Source of the DNA: Calditrichota bacterium
Lineage (GTDB): Bacteria; Calditrichota; Calditrichia; RBG-13-44-9; J042
Direction of reading: 5' to 3'
DNA length: 64,000 nt
Assembly (NCBI GenBank): GCA_013150955.1
Contig: JAADJD010000017.1
Span: 36,336 to 100,335, forward strand
Below, in pieces: positions 52,753-63,770 of the stretch. Within the stretch, counting starts at the first letter, position 1. Each line of letters opens with the position of its first letter. The position numbers and the translations under genes were made by a program. Under the pieces are notes generated by a model. The model was given only the letters and a program-made list of their open reading frames with translations, was not told where the DNA came from and searched no databases.

Positions 52753-53325
52753 CTATTTCAACTCCCGGGCTTTTTGAATAAAATATTCATGAATCCGCAG
52801 GTCATCCGTCAGTTCCGGATGGAAGGTGGCTACCAGTATTCGATCATTTTCGGCCATCACCACATCGTTTTGGTGATATCCAAGGGCCGTCACTCCCTGG
52901 CCAATCTCAATGATCTTTGGTGCCCGAATGAACACCCCTTCGAATGTGTCTGTATGATTGATGGAAACTCTCACCGTATCCACGAACGAATCGATCTGCC
53001 GACCATATGCGTTCCGCTCGACCACGATATCAATTAAATTCAGCGTTTCCAGGTCGTAATTGACGATTTTTCGTGCCAGGGTAATCAATCCTGCACAGGT
53101 GCCAAATATGACGTGATTTTTCGCAAATTCCCGTATTGCATCAAATAAACCAATTTCTTTGAGGAGTTTCACAAAAGTGGTGGACTCCCCTCCCGGCATA
53201 ATCAATCCCATTAATCCGGTCAGATGCTCTGGCTTTCGCACCAGCTGCGTCTCTATCCCCACACGTTGAAGCGCTTTCTGATGAAGGGCAAAATCTCCCT
53301 GAAGTGCCAGTATTCCAAATTTCAT
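52753..53325 (-). CDS. pdxT: PdxT, glutaminase subunit of PLP synthase
   Basis: A 190-aa class I glutaminase. The nucleophile is Cys77 in GTCAGLI, and His169 and Glu171 in FHPEL complete the triad; PGGEST is the family signature. It releases ammonia from glutamine for PdxS in the DXP-independent pyridoxal phosphate pathway. It starts four bases after the pdxS stop in the minus-strand operon. Confidence 0.97.
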   Translation of the reverse strand: MKFGILALQGDFALHQKALQRVGIETQLVRKPEHLTGLMGLIMPGGESTTFVKLLKEIGLFDAIREFAKNHVIFGTCAGLITLARKIVNYDLETLNLIDIVVERNAYGRQIDSFVDTVRVSINHTDTFEGVFIRAPKIIEIGQGVTALGYHQNDVVMAENDRILVATFHPELTDDLRIHEYFIQKARELK

Positions 53326-53329
53326 TCCC

Positions 53330-54214
53330 TTACCAGCCCCGCGTTGCCAGTTTCTCTTCCTCGCTTAATTCGTGAATATCGATTCCCCGCATGGGCTCGC
53401 GGAGGCCTTCCGATACCCGGGCGATCAGATCAAAATCCATATAATGGGTGGTGGCCATGACAATGGCTCGTGCCCGTTTGGGTGGGTCTTCTGACTTAAA
53501 GATGCCGCTGCCCACAAAAACCGCCTCCGCACCCAATTGCATCATCAGGGAAGCATCGGCCGGAGTGGCAATTCCACCGGCAGCAAAATTGGGAACAGGC
53601 AGTTTTCCGTGTTCTTTTACATACTTCACCAGCTCCAGGGGAGCTCCGATGTTCTTTGCATAAATGACCAGCTCTTCATCTCCCAGTGTGGTGATGTGTT
53701 TAATCTCCCGCTGCACGGCTCGCATATGCCGCACGGCCTCAACAATGTTTCCGGTACCGGCTTCTCCTTTCGTGCGCAACAGTGCGGCGCCTTCTGCAAT
53801 CCGCCGCAGTGCCTCACCCAGATTCCGACATCCACACACAAAGGGAATTTTAAACTTGTGTTTGTCAATGTGATATTCCTCGTCTGCCGGGGTTAATACT
53901 TCACTCTCGTCAATGAAATCAATGCCCAGTGCTTCCAGAACCTGAGCTTCGGCAAAATGCCCGATGCGGCACTTCGCCATCACAGGTATGGATACCGCTT
54001 TCTGAATTTCCTTTATCAACTGGGGATCACTCATCCGGGCTACTCCCCCCTGTGCCCGAATATCTGCTGGAATGCGTTCCAAAGCCATTACGGCAACGGC
54101 GCCGGCATCTTCCGCAATTTTGGCCTGCTCGGCGTTGGTGACGTCCATGATCACCCCACCCTTCAACATTTCTGCCAGGCCAACTTTAAGCTTGTAATCT
54201 TTATCCTCTAACAT
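53330..54214 (-). CDS. pdxS: PdxS, PLP synthase subunit
   Basis: A 294-aa (beta/alpha)8 enzyme that makes pyridoxal 5'-phosphate from ribose 5-phosphate, glyceraldehyde 3-phosphate and ammonia. Asp24 and the two catalytic lysines Lys81 (MAKCRIGH) and Lys149 (RTKGEAGTG) are in place. RBS AAGGAGA lies upstream. pdxT is directly downstream. The PLP-dependent RocD is encoded nearby on the same strand, but not in the same unit. Confidence 0.98.
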   Translation of the reverse strand: MLEDKDYKLKVGLAEMLKGGVIMDVTNAEQAKIAEDAGAVAVMALERIPADIRAQGGVARMSDPQLIKEIQKAVSIPVMAKCRIGHFAEAQVLEALGIDFIDESEVLTPADEEYHIDKHKFKIPFVCGCRNLGEALRRIAEGAALLRTKGEAGTGNIVEAVRHMRAVQREIKHITTLGDEELVIYAKNIGAPLELVKYVKEHGKLPVPNFAAGGIATPADASLMMQLGAEAVFVGSGIFKSEDPPKRARAIVMATTHYMDFDLIARVSEGLREPMRGIDIHELSEEEKLATRGW

Positions 54215-54343
54215 GGCCTCAATCTCCTTCTATTTAACATCAAAAAATTTATTGCTATCCACCGGTAAAAGCAAGGTAATTTCCTTTTGGCACTTCAGCG
54301 GTTGAACGGTTTGATTGCAAAAATTCCATTTCCAGATTCGGGT

Positions 54344-54427
54344 TAAACCCCGATTATGCAATAGACTACGAATGACACGAATGACCACGAATAAACCCAG
54401 ATGACGCATTAGAACCACGAATGTGTT
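54344..54427 (+). repeat. Two half elements in tandem
   Basis: Left ends AAACCCCGATTATGCAATAG and AAACCCAGATGACGCATTAG, each only about 40 bp, directly before a full copy. Confidence 0.7.
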
Positions 54428-54600
54428 GATCCCAGATTATGCATTAGAACCGCGAATTTCACGAATTAATGCCAATAAAAATAATAAGATGCATTAGATT
54501 CTATCTGAATGAAAAGTTTTTCCTGGATATGTTCGTTATTTTGTTGATTTTATTCGAATTCATTCGTGTGATTCGCGGTTTAATGCATTATTTGGGTTGA
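54428..54600 (+). repeat. Interspersed element, full copy (forward)
   Basis: Begins TGATCCCAGATTATGCATTA and ends TGCATTATTTGGGTTG; TTTTTCCTGG-type centre. Confidence 0.85.
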
Positions 54601-54655
54601 TTTTTTTCGAATTCATTCGCGTGATTGCCGGTTTATTGCACTTTTTAGATTAAAA
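54601..54655 (+). repeat. Half element (single arm)
   Basis: A right arm CATTCGCGTGATTGCCGGTT ... TTTTTAGATT appended to the full copy, making a four-part tract in the gap 54215-54759. Confidence 0.65.
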
Positions 54656-54700
54656 CGGGATCCTGATTGAGTAGAAAATTTGTACGGTTCACTACAAACA

Positions 54701-54734
54701 ACCAAAAAGCCCTTCCGCAGAAGGGCCTTTTGGT
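54701..54734 (-). terminator. Intrinsic terminator after serA
   Basis: GCCCTTC/GAAGGGC over CGCA, extended by CCAAAA/TTTTGG pairing. In the minus direction it ends GGGCTTTTTGG, 26 bp after the serA stop. Confidence 0.9.
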
Positions 54735-54759
54735 AAACAGGTGCAATTTTATTAAACAA

Positions 54760-55707
54760 TCAACCGGTGGTATTGACTGCATTGCGAATGCCCTTACCAG
54801 CGAACATGTCCACGAACTGTTCGGCGATCTGAATAGCAACATTTTCCTGAGCTTCTCGAGTGGACGCGCCAATATGCGGTGTACAGATCACTCTGGGATG
54901 CTGAATTAACTGAAAATCGGTGGGAGGTTCATTTTCGTAGACGTCCAGTGCTGCGGCCGCCACCTGTCCCTCGTTTAAGGCGGTCAGCAAATCCGCTTCG
55001 TTCACAATGCCACCACGGGAACAGTTCACAAAAAAGACCCCTTTCTTCATTTTTGCAAATAAATCTCGATTCACAAAATTCATCGTTTCCGGTTTTTTGG
55101 TTAAATGAACCGAAATGTAATCGCTACTGGCCAGCACGCTGTCCAGATCGGCAACCAGTTCAATGCCGTCCTCATCGGTCAGGTTTTTTTTGATTTTGGG
55201 ATCGTAGCACAATACCCGCATTCCCAGTGCCAGCGCCTTTTTTGCCAGACTCCGGCTCACCCGGCCATATCCAAGCAATCCCAGGGTTTTCCCCAGAATT
55301 TCACTGCCCGAAAAAAGCTTCTTTTCCCACTTCTGCGATTTGAGGGAATCCACGGCCGCATAGAAATGGCGTCCCAGTCCCAGCATAAACATCAGGGCCA
55401 GCTCGGCCACTGCATTGGTGTTCCCACCGGGGGTGTTCATTACCACAATGCCCTTTCGGGTCGCGGCGTCCACATCGATGTTGTCCACCCCGCTGCCCGC
55501 CCGGCCAATGACTTTTAAGTTCGTTCCTGCCTCGATGATATCCGCGGTCACCTTGGTGGCGCTGCGGACGATGAGTCCGTGATATTCGGGAATGATCTTC
55601 AGCAATTCCTCCTTGCTAATCCCAAATTTTTCGTCTACCTCATGACCGGCATTGCGGAGAATTTCGGCGCACTTCGGGGAGGTCTTGTCCGTAATCAACA
55701 CCTTCAT
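54760..55707 (-). CDS. serA: D-3-phosphoglycerate dehydrogenase, short form
   Basis: A 315-aa D-2-hydroxyacid dehydrogenase for the first step of serine synthesis. NAD motif LLGYGRVSRSLA (145-155); catalytic Arg231 (NCSRGG), Glu260 and His278 (CTPHIGAST). The C-terminal regulatory ACT domain of long SerA is absent, the usual short type. A related 2-hydroxyacid dehydrogenase is the alternative. ATG 55707 is chosen (AAGGAG upstream); 35 extra in-frame residues upstream have no RBS. Confidence 0.88.
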   Translation of the reverse strand: MKVLITDKTSPKCAEILRNAGHEVDEKFGISKEELLKIIPEYHGLIVRSATKVTADIIEAGTNLKVIGRAGSGVDNIDVDAATRKGIVVMNTPGGNTNAVAELALMFMLGLGRHFYAAVDSLKSQKWEKKLFSGSEILGKTLGLLGYGRVSRSLAKKALALGMRVLCYDPKIKKNLTDEDGIELVADLDSVLASSDYISVHLTKKPETMNFVNRDLFAKMKKGVFFVNCSRGGIVNEADLLTALNEGQVAAAALDVYENEPPTDFQLIQHPRVICTPHIGASTREAQENVAIQIAEQFVDMFAGKGIRNAVNTTG

Positions 55708-55822
55708 AATACACTCCTTGTACTTTTTTTCATGAATATGCCCAAATTTTCCATTTTTGTCAAGAAACGGTTGAAATTCTGCAGGTTTATGCAGTCCCCT
55801 TCCTGTCACCAATGGATAACTT

Positions 55823-57832
55823 TCACCGACGGAGCAGCACCCACTTGAACAACAGCACCGGGCTAAAAAACAGCAACAGGTTCAGTACTGCGGTGATAAA
55901 AACATTGAGCGCCGGTGGTGATTGGGTGGATTGATAGGTTACCGCAAAAGCCCCGCAGCAGGCCTGGGTTTCCCCAATGGTAAATGAATAGTAGTGCGAT
56001 TCCACAAACTGATTATCTGTATCCCATGCCAGTACCTTGTATTTAATGGTGGTACCGGTAGGAGCACCGGGAATGTCTGCACCAAATATGTACGGCGAAA
56101 CGGGCTGCATGATAAGCGTGTCCTGCCGGGTGGTCGCACCAGAAAATTCATAGTAGAGCTTAACCACGGTCACCGTATCTTCATCCACTGCCGACGCATG
56201 AACGGTATAGGGCCCGGCGGTATCGTCCGTATCCTCCGGCTTCTTGACCACCGCAACCAGCGGTTTGTCGGTAATGGCTTCGTTGACGTTCAGACGGCCT
56301 TCTAAAAGCAGTTCACCTTCAAAATCGGGAATGAAATCCACCGCACCAAACAACCGATATTTCACCTCGCGCCAGTTGGTATTGGGATAATAGTATGCCC
56401 AGATTAACCCGGCGGCCCCGGCCACGTGAGGGGTAGCCATGGACGTACCGCTTAACGACTGGTACGTATTGGAAGGAGTGGTGGAATAAATATCCTCACC
56501 CGGTGCAGCCAGATCCACCGTCTGATTCCCCCAGTTGGAAAAGGAAGCCATTGCATCCCGATCCGTGGAGGCCGCCACGGCAATGACGTTTTCCACCTCA
56601 TAATTCGATGGATAATTGGGCGAATCGTCATTGTCTTTACTTTCGTTACCCGCGGCGGCTACAAAAAGCACGCCTTTGTCGCGGGCGTATTCGATCGCAT
56701 CTTTCAACGTCTGCGAGAAACCGCCCCCACCCCAGGAATTGTTGGTGATTAACGCCCCGTTATCCGCAGCGTAGATGATGGCCTCCGCAGCATCGGCAGT
56801 GGAACCGGAACCATTGGCGGACAGAAACTTCAACGCCATCAGCTTCACCGTCCAGTTTACGCCAACCACCCCGCGATTGTTGTTGCCCACGGCGCCCACC
56901 GTTCCCGCCACATGGGTACCATGACGATTATCGTCCATGGGATCGGGATCGTTGTTGATAAAATCGTATCCATGCACATCATCCACGTAACCGTTGTTGT
57001 CGTCATCCTGATTATTATTGGGAATTTCACCGGGATTTGTCCAGATGTTGTCCGCCAGATCCGGGTGATTGTAATCGATCCCGGTATCGATGATGGCAAT
57101 GAGGATTTCCTTACGGCCGGTGGTTTTGTTCCATGCTTCCGGAGCATCGATATCCGCATCGTTTTTACCGCCGGTTTGTCCCGTATTGTGCAATCCCCAT
57201 AGCCGAGAAAAATCTGGATCGTTGGGAACTGTCAACGCATACACCCGGTAATTGGGTTCTGCGTACAGCACATCCGGGCGTTCCCGACAGGCCTTCAGGA
57301 TGCTGTCCAGGTTTTGGGTGGTGGGATATTTGTAAAGCATGGCATTCAATTTTCGGATGCGCTTCACGGATTTAAGATTGAGTTGCTGGGCGATGCTAGC
57401 CATGGCGGCAACTTCTGCCGTGGGTTTAAATTTCACCAGAATTTCCCCCGGAATGATTTCCGGTTCCAGCGGGGCTTTTAACACGGCCGGTTGTTCCGCT
57501 TCTCCGGAGGGAGTATCCTGGGCCATGGCCTGTCCGGGCTTTACGGTGACCTTCTGTTCCAGCTCCACGTATTGGATGATTTTCAACCGCTCCAGGTCTT
57601 CAACCGTCTGGTTTAACCGACCCGTATCGGCAGGCCGGAAACGGTAAACCTGTAATTGCGGAATGGACTTTTCCAGGATCAGACCAAAGCGCTGTTGCAA
57701 ACTATCCAGCTCCTGCTGGGTGGGCCGCTCCTTAAATTTGATTAATAACCGCACCGATTCCGTTTGTTGGCTGGGCAATGCGCTGAGTAGAAACAATACA
57801 CCCAGGATCCACAAAAATTGAATGGATTTCAT
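55823..57832 (-). CDS. Secreted subtilase with duplicated N-terminal prodomain and C-terminal anchor
   Basis: A 669-aa S8 serine protease. After a signal peptide (LWILGVLFLLSALP) come two related prodomain-like units (about 26-95 and 127-200). The catalytic triad is Asp249 (IIDTG), His304 (HGTHVAG) and Ser464 (GTSMATPH), with oxyanion Asn396. A beta-sandwich domain (540-620) follows. The end has ACCG (624-627), a hydrophobic helix and a terminal RR, like a CTERM-type sorting signal. It probably degrades extracellular protein from the cell surface. Confidence 0.93.
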   Translation of the reverse strand: MKSIQFLWILGVLFLLSALPSQQTESVRLLIKFKERPTQQELDSLQQRFGLILEKSIPQLQVYRFRPADTGRLNQTVEDLERLKIIQYVELEQKVTVKPGQAMAQDTPSGEAEQPAVLKAPLEPEIIPGEILVKFKPTAEVAAMASIAQQLNLKSVKRIRKLNAMLYKYPTTQNLDSILKACRERPDVLYAEPNYRVYALTVPNDPDFSRLWGLHNTGQTGGKNDADIDAPEAWNKTTGRKEILIAIIDTGIDYNHPDLADNIWTNPGEIPNNNQDDDNNGYVDDVHGYDFINNDPDPMDDNRHGTHVAGTVGAVGNNNRGVVGVNWTVKLMALKFLSANGSGSTADAAEAIIYAADNGALITNNSWGGGGFSQTLKDAIEYARDKGVLFVAAAGNESKDNDDSPNYPSNYEVENVIAVAASTDRDAMASFSNWGNQTVDLAAPGEDIYSTTPSNTYQSLSGTSMATPHVAGAAGLIWAYYYPNTNWREVKYRLFGAVDFIPDFEGELLLEGRLNVNEAITDKPLVAVVKKPEDTDDTAGPYTVHASAVDEDTVTVVKLYYEFSGATTRQDTLIMQPVSPYIFGADIPGAPTGTTIKYKVLAWDTDNQFVESHYYSFTIGETQACCGAFAVTYQSTQSPPALNVFITAVLNLLLFFSPVLLFKWVLLRR

Positions 57833-58021
57833 AGAGCCCCCTTTACTGCTTTGGTTGGTGTGATTCCGTCCTGGAAGTTTTTCCTGAAAGGCGCTTGAAT
57901 ATTAGAGAATAAATTCGCCAAAATCAAGCCACATTACCCGGTGAACCAAATTTTATAGCCAGGTAGAATACGATGAATTCCTTCGCACGGGCAAATCAGC
58001 GGGATTTTCTTTCAGGATTCC

Positions 58022-58056
58022 CCCGGAACGTTCGGTGGATATGAGAACGTTCCGGG
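58022..58056 (-). terminator. Perfect hairpin after rocD
   Basis: CCCGGAACGTTC pairs perfectly with GAACGTTCCGGG over an 11-base loop, 11 bp beyond the rocD stop. No T-run on the minus strand, so termination may need Rho or the stem may protect the mRNA end. Confidence 0.6.
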
Positions 58057-58066
58057 AGACTACCAA

Positions 58067-59269
58067 TCACAGGGTGGTTAATACTTTTTCGATACGGGGC
58101 ATGGCCCAATCGATCTCCTCACGGGTAATGACCAGTGGTGGAGCGAAGCGGATAACATGTTCGTGGGTTTCTTTAGAGAGAATGCCCTCAGCAGCCAGGG
58201 CTTCACAGAAACGCCGTGCGCCACCGGCCTCCTTCTTCAATTCCACGCCGATCAACAATCCCTTGCCACGGATTTCTTTCACATGCGGGCTTTTGATTTT
58301 TTGTAACTGGCCCATGAAATATTTGCCCATTTCCAGTGCGCGTGCCGGAAGATTCTCTTCCTCCAGTACCTCCAGTGCCGCACGTCCAATGGCTGCTGCC
58401 AGGGGATTCCCTCCAAATGTACTGCCGTGATCACCCGGCTTAAACACCCCCATTAATTCCTCGGTTGCCAGAAACGCCGACACCGGATAAAATCCACCCG
58501 ACAGTGCCTTCCCCACAATCAAACCATCGGGGTGAACGTCTTCGTAATGGTGGGCGAACATTTTCCCCGTCCGTCCAAGTCCGGTCTGGATCTCATCCAC
58601 AACCAGCAGAATCCCATGTTCCCGGCAAACCTGTTCCGCGTTTTTAAGATAGCCCTCCGGGGGCACAATAATGCCGCCTTCCCCCTGAATGGGTTCCACT
58701 AAAAAGGCAGCGGTTTTGGGGGTAATGGCCTGTTTTAATGCTTCGATGTCTCCAAAGGGAATGATTTTGAATCCCGGTGTCAGGGGGCCAAATCCATCCC
58801 GATATTGATCTTCCGTGGAAAAACTGATGATGGTGATGGTGCGGCCGTGAAAATTATTGGCACATACGATGATTTCGGCCTGATTGTCCGGAATGCCTTT
58901 CACTTTATAGGCCCACTTCCGAATGGCCTTCAATGCCGTTTCCACCGCTTCGGCACCCGAATTCATGGGCAACACCTTGGGCATTCCAGAAAGTTGGGCC
59001 AGTTTTTCATAAAACAATCCCAGTTGATCGTTTCGAAATGCCCGTGATGTTAAGGTTAATCGCCGCGCCTGTTCGGCCACGACCGCTGCAATCCTGGGAT
59101 GACAGTGTCCCTGATTGACTGCAGAATAAGCACTTAAACAATCCAGATACTTGTTACCTTCCACATCCCAGACCCAGACGCCTTCTCCCCGTGTTAATAC
59201 CACATCCAGGGGATGATAATTATTGGCACCGTACTGCCGTTCCAGTGCAATATAGTCCTGTGCCTTCAT
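58067..59269 (-). CDS. rocD: Ornithine-oxo-acid aminotransferase
   Basis: A 400-aa PLP-dependent class III aminotransferase. Lys254 ([12 protein letters not shown]) is the Schiff base residue and Asp225 ([11 protein letters not shown]) contacts the pyridine nitrogen. The start [13 protein letters not shown] and [13 protein letters not shown] match RocD. It converts ornithine and 2-oxoglutarate to glutamate semialdehyde and glutamate. RBS GAGGAGG precedes the ATG. Acetylornithine transaminase is the less likely alternative. mdh is upstream on the same strand (89 bp). Confidence 0.94.
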   Translation of the reverse strand: MKAQDYIALERQYGANNYHPLDVVLTRGEGVWVWDVEGNKYLDCLSAYSAVNQGHCHPRIAAVVAEQARRLTLTSRAFRNDQLGLFYEKLAQLSGMPKVLPMNSGAEAVETALKAIRKWAYKVKGIPDNQAEIIVCANNFHGRTITIISFSTEDQYRDGFGPLTPGFKIIPFGDIEALKQAITPKTAAFLVEPIQGEGGIIVPPEGYLKNAEQVCREHGILLVVDEIQTGLGRTGKMFAHHYEDVHPDGLIVGKALSGGFYPVSAFLATEELMGVFKPGDHGSTFGGNPLAAAIGRAALEVLEEENLPARALEMGKYFMGQLQKIKSPHVKEIRGKGLLIGVELKKEAGGARRFCEALAAEGILSKETHEHVIRFAPPLVITREEIDWAMPRIEKVLTTL

Positions 59270-59309
59270 CCGTCCTCCTCACCGTTAATGGTTTCGCCAG
59301 ATAAACGTC

Positions 59310-59336
59310 AGGGGAGAAGCTTTCCGCCTCTCCCCT
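59310..59336 (-). terminator. Hairpin between mdh and rocD
   Basis: AGGGGAGA and TCTCCCCT form a stable stem. On the minus strand it follows mdh, with only a weak T stretch (GTTTAT). Confidence 0.5.
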
Positions 59337-59358
59337 GCCCATCGTTTCCGTTATTGGG

Positions 59359-60336
<978 letters not shown>

Positions 60337-60545
60337 TCAGATTTTAAATTCCCAAAATCCGTTTTTACGGGTGATTCGACGAATGCGAATGCGGAGTGGG
60401 ATTGAAAAAGCCGTCGGGTATACGGCTCGTAGTGCTTTATTCCAGGAAACGGAAAAATACTCAATTGAACACTATTTGAAAGGCACCTTTAATCCAGATT
60501 TTTCATTTGCCGACGCGTTCTGAGAATTACCACAGACAAAGATCA

Positions 60546-60714
60546 TTCCAGATTATGAATTCGCCTACGAATTACACGAATTCACACAAATAAAACCTAT
60601 AAAATACATTGGATTGTGTTTGGATGAAAATGTGTTCCAGGGCTTATTCGCGATTTTGCAGATATTTTTTGGCTTCATTCGCGTGATTCGTGGTTTCATG
60701 CATTATTTGGGTTA
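60546..60714 (+). repeat. Interspersed element, full copy (forward)
   Basis: Begins TTCCAGATTATGAATTCGCC and ends TGCATTATTTGGGTTA, with the ACATTGGATTGTGTTTGG centre. It overlaps the stop end of the VIT/VWA gene by a few bases and fills part of the gap 60283-60711. Confidence 0.85.
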
Positions 60715-63072
60715 ATAAATGATTTTCGATCGCAGATTCTGGCGTACTTCCGCTGTTAAATCTTTGATATCTTCTGCAGCGTTCAATACGGTTTTAAAAA
60801 CGAAACCAAACGTTTCGCTCTGTTCTTCCTCAGCGGCTTTTGCAGCTAAAATCCACTTCTCGATCGCCTGCCCGACGAGTCGGCGTAACAGAGAGTCGTA
60901 CCGACGAAGAATGTAATTCCAGATGCGCCTTTGATCTTTGGTAAATCGGGATTGTTTCTGAATCAAAAACGCCATCAGTTTCTTTAAGTTGGATTCAAAT
61001 CCCTGAAGAGATTGTTCGTCTGCTTCCATCTGCGCCAGCAGCCATCCCGCCACAATCAACGATTCCCAGACGGAATTTCGAGGATGAGAAAAAGAGAAGC
61101 GGCCATCCATTTTCTGATAGAGAAACATATCGCACACCACATCTCGAGGTGTTTCATTCTGATAGTGATATACCACAGGCTGAAAACGACAGGTCTGATC
61201 CAAATCAAACAAAACGTCTGCGGAACTATAAAACTTATCTTCACACCACATGTCTGGAAAGTCCACCGGTACCACCTGCACCCGGGAAATCTCCTGAATT
61301 TTTTCATCCCGCTCCCAGAGGGCAATCCAGTCCGTATACGGCGATGGCAATTGTAGATCCAGCGCCAGCTGCTCTAAAAAGGCCGGGGAAACCGCAAGAT
61401 CTTCACTTTCGGGAGAGGCTCGATTCTCCAGCAATTGCTTTCCCCAGAATTTCAACAAACTGTTGTGCACCGCATCGGTTAAATGCTGTTTTTGCACGGG
61501 GATTCGAAGCGTTTCTCCATTTTCCGTATAAAGCAGCAGGGCATCTATCCGGGGCGTTTCACCATTGATTTCAAAAAATAGCAATCGGGTTGTATCCTCG
61601 GCCAGGGGAAATGGCAACATGGGCAGCCATCCGGTTAGCTGGATGGCCTTGCCGGACACTTCCATGGCCATTTGGCGTACCCAGGAAACCCCCAGATTTT
61701 GAAACTGCATATTGACCACTCGTCGGATATCTTCTCCGGGATAAATATACCTGGCCATGACAGGCACCACCCGATGAATGGCCTGAAAGAGCTCCTGATT
61801 GACCACCGTATCGATGCCAAACAGGATCATGCGTCCCTTAAAATTGGATTTTTTAATGGTGCGGGCGATTTCCCATTCGTTTCCAACCATTCCATCTGTT
61901 AACAAAACAATTACGGGCTCCCGGTGGGTATCCGGGTCTCGAAACTGGCGAAGCGCCAGATGCACGGCGGGGAGCAATTCGGTTCCACCTAAGGATTCCA
62001 GTCCATTTAACCAGCGATCGGCCATCTGGATGGTTTTATCGGTCACGGGCACCCATTCGCGCTTCCAGGGATGCAAATCACTCTCAAAAGCAATTAATTG
62101 AAACCGATCGGCAGCACTTAACTTCCGCAGGCACAATTGAACCGCCTTGCGTGTGGTTTTCAGTTTCACACCGGCCATGGATCCAGAAATATCAATCAGA
62201 AAAACAAGATCCTGCGGCCGTTTCTGGCGTTGGGTGCGTGTTTCCGGTGTAAGTGTTGTAGCCAGTATGGACGTATCGTCATAAGTTAAAATGGAGTAGG
62301 TGCTTTCTTGCACCGGTTTTACTTTTATTTTTAAGACGATGTCTTTATTGGCTTTAAGCTCATCCCCCATGAAGGCGTGATAGGAATGGTCGGAAGCAAG
62401 TTGAATCCGAAAGGGATGGGACGGGCTTTCGATGCTTTCGACGGGCAGGTCTCTGGAAATCTCGAAATACGCCTGAACAGAATATGGGGTGGGATCAAAC
62501 GTGAAGGGTGGTGTGATTTCGTCCGCATCGGGCACCTGGGTGGTTGGAAATGCCCACCCCAGGCCTTCACCGACGTCAAGGGGTTCCCCCGGAATGTATC
62601 GCGGCCCGACCACGGTCGGTGTGCGCAGTAAGATTTCCCCATGCTGTATCTCCAAAACCTGCGATAAATGGAAGTCCACCAGCACGCACTCACCGGGTGC
62701 CAGATTTCCAATAGACAGTGAAAAGACATTGCTCCTGTGCTGTTTCAGGTGGACTGCAAAATCCCCCTGTTCCAGATAGGTTTCGTACTCTTTCCGGGCA
62801 TCTTCCCTTTTCACCACACGGGAGGTGATTCGTTTTCCAGAGAGAAAGACGTCGAACGCTTCCAGAATTTGATCCGATGAGAGGGGAAACGTATACACAA
62901 CCTCCAGGGGATTGCGAGCGGTGTTTTCAAAGATTTGGCGGATGTGAAGTTGCGCAACCGGCCAGGTGACCTTTCCCCTTACCTGCCAGCGACGCAGGGC
63001 AATCTCCGAAGCACCGGCTTCCATTTCTTTGCCGGCAACGCTTAACGATGGACGCACTTCATCTTTCATCAT
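60712..63072 (-). CDS. VIT and von Willebrand A domain protein
   Basis: A 786-aa protein without a signal peptide. The VIT domain (about 20-145) has LHIRQIFENTARNPLEVVYTFPL. The VWA domain has MIDAS motif DISGS (294-298) and continues to about 460. The C-terminal 300 residues are helical with no family I recognise. Inter-alpha-trypsin-inhibitor-like VIT-VWA proteins in bacteria have no firm function. ATG 63072 is chosen for GGAGG seven bases upstream; its ATGATGA overlaps the stop of the MerR gene, so they are coupled. Confidence 0.88.
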   Translation of the reverse strand: MMKDEVRPSLSVAGKEMEAGASEIALRRWQVRGKVTWPVAQLHIRQIFENTARNPLEVVYTFPLSSDQILEAFDVFLSGKRITSRVVKREDARKEYETYLEQGDFAVHLKQHRSNVFSLSIGNLAPGECVLVDFHLSQVLEIQHGEILLRTPTVVGPRYIPGEPLDVGEGLGWAFPTTQVPDADEITPPFTFDPTPYSVQAYFEISRDLPVESIESPSHPFRIQLASDHSYHAFMGDELKANKDIVLKIKVKPVQESTYSILTYDDTSILATTLTPETRTQRQKRPQDLVFLIDISGSMAGVKLKTTRKAVQLCLRKLSAADRFQLIAFESDLHPWKREWVPVTDKTIQMADRWLNGLESLGGTELLPAVHLALRQFRDPDTHREPVIVLLTDGMVGNEWEIARTIKKSNFKGRMILFGIDTVVNQELFQAIHRVVPVMARYIYPGEDIRRVVNMQFQNLGVSWVRQMAMEVSGKAIQLTGWLPMLPFPLAEDTTRLLFFEINGETPRIDALLLYTENGETLRIPVQKQHLTDAVHNSLLKFWGKQLLENRASPESEDLAVSPAFLEQLALDLQLPSPYTDWIALWERDEKIQEISRVQVVPVDFPDMWCEDKFYSSADVLFDLDQTCRFQPVVYHYQNETPRDVVCDMFLYQKMDGRFSFSHPRNSVWESLIVAGWLLAQMEADEQSLQGFESNLKKLMAFLIQKQSRFTKDQRRIWNYILRRYDSLLRRLVGQAIEKWILAAKAAEEEQSETFGFVFKTVLNAAEDIKDLTAEVRQNLRSKIIY

Positions 63073-63509
63073 GATGAGTCCTCCAATAATTTTAAAATTT
63101 CGGGTAAATGATTTTCTAAAAAACGCCGCGCTTCTGGAGTTAATGGCCAGTGGACGAATAGCTCCACGCCTGCTGCCAGCTGGATTCGTACCCCGGTTTG
63201 CCGGGGATAGCGATCTTCTGGCCAATCGTGCTGAATCGGATGGGCCGAAAGACGATCAGTTACTGGCTGATCAGGTGCCGAATAGAGTATTTGCTCCAGA
63301 CTCTCCTGATTTAAAATAAATTGAATCTCCTTTAATGAGTAGCGCGCTTTCTGTAGTTGGCGGATTCGTTCCAGTCGCCGCAGGTGTTCCTCGGAATATT
63401 CGTAATTTTTTCCTTTCCCTTTTGGTGGGGGCAGCAATCCGATCTGTGTATAATAATAAATCGTGCGTCGATTGAAGCCACTCCGTTGTATCAATTCCTG
63501 AATTTTCAT
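63069..63509 (-). CDS. MerR-family transcriptional regulator
   Basis: A 146-aa regulator. The N-terminal winged helix is MKIQELIQRSGFNRRTIYYY and the coiled dimer helix ERIRQLQKARYSLKEIQFIL. The C-terminus has no Cys, so it is not a metal or redox sensor of the MerR/CueR kind. ATG 63509 gives the family start with GAGGTGAT. It leads an operon with the VIT/VWA gene and has a palindromic site at its own promoter, suggesting autoregulation. Confidence 0.9.
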   Translation of the reverse strand: MKIQELIQRSGFNRRTIYYYTQIGLLPPPKGKGKNYEYSEEHLRRLERIRQLQKARYSLKEIQFILNQESLEQILYSAPDQPVTDRLSAHPIQHDWPEDRYPRQTGVRIQLAAGVELFVHWPLTPEARRFLENHLPEILKLLEDSS

Positions 63510-63522
63510 AATCACCTCAGTA

Positions 63523-63539
63523 TTACAGTTACACTGTAA
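63523..63539. promoter_or_regulatory. Palindromic operator TTACAGT-N3-ACTGTAA
   Basis: Seven-base perfect arms, with GTTAC/GTAAC also inside. It overlaps the -10 region and the likely transcription start of the MerR gene, 14 bp before its ATG. Probable site for the MerR protein itself. Confidence 0.65.
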
Positions 63540-63566
63540 CATAAATAATTCTTTTTTGCAAATCAA
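63538..63566 (-). promoter_or_regulatory. Promoter of the MerR/VIT-VWA operon
   Basis: On the minus strand TTGATT (63566-63561) and TATGTT (63543-63538) are separated by exactly 17 bp. Confidence 0.6.
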
Positions 63567-63652
63567 GTAAAAAATTTACTCCAACCGATTTTCAGTTGGC
63601 CGTGGGCAGTTAGCAGTATGCAGTTGGCATGGGCGGAGCTGGGCCAGCAGGT

Positions 63653-63770
63653 GATTGAACCTAAAAATACATTAAAACACGAATCACGGGAATGAAACCA
63701 AAAAATATCTACAAAATCGCGAATAACCCTAGAACACATTTTCATCCAGATACAAACCAATGTATTTTTC
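63653..63770 (-). repeat. Interspersed element interrupted by an insertion sequence
   Basis: Begins GAACCTAAAAATACATTAAA and matches other reverse copies to CCAATGTATTTT, where the match stops abruptly and unrelated sequence with short palindromes begins. A microrepetitive GCAGTTRGC stretch precedes it (63594-63640). Confidence 0.7.
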
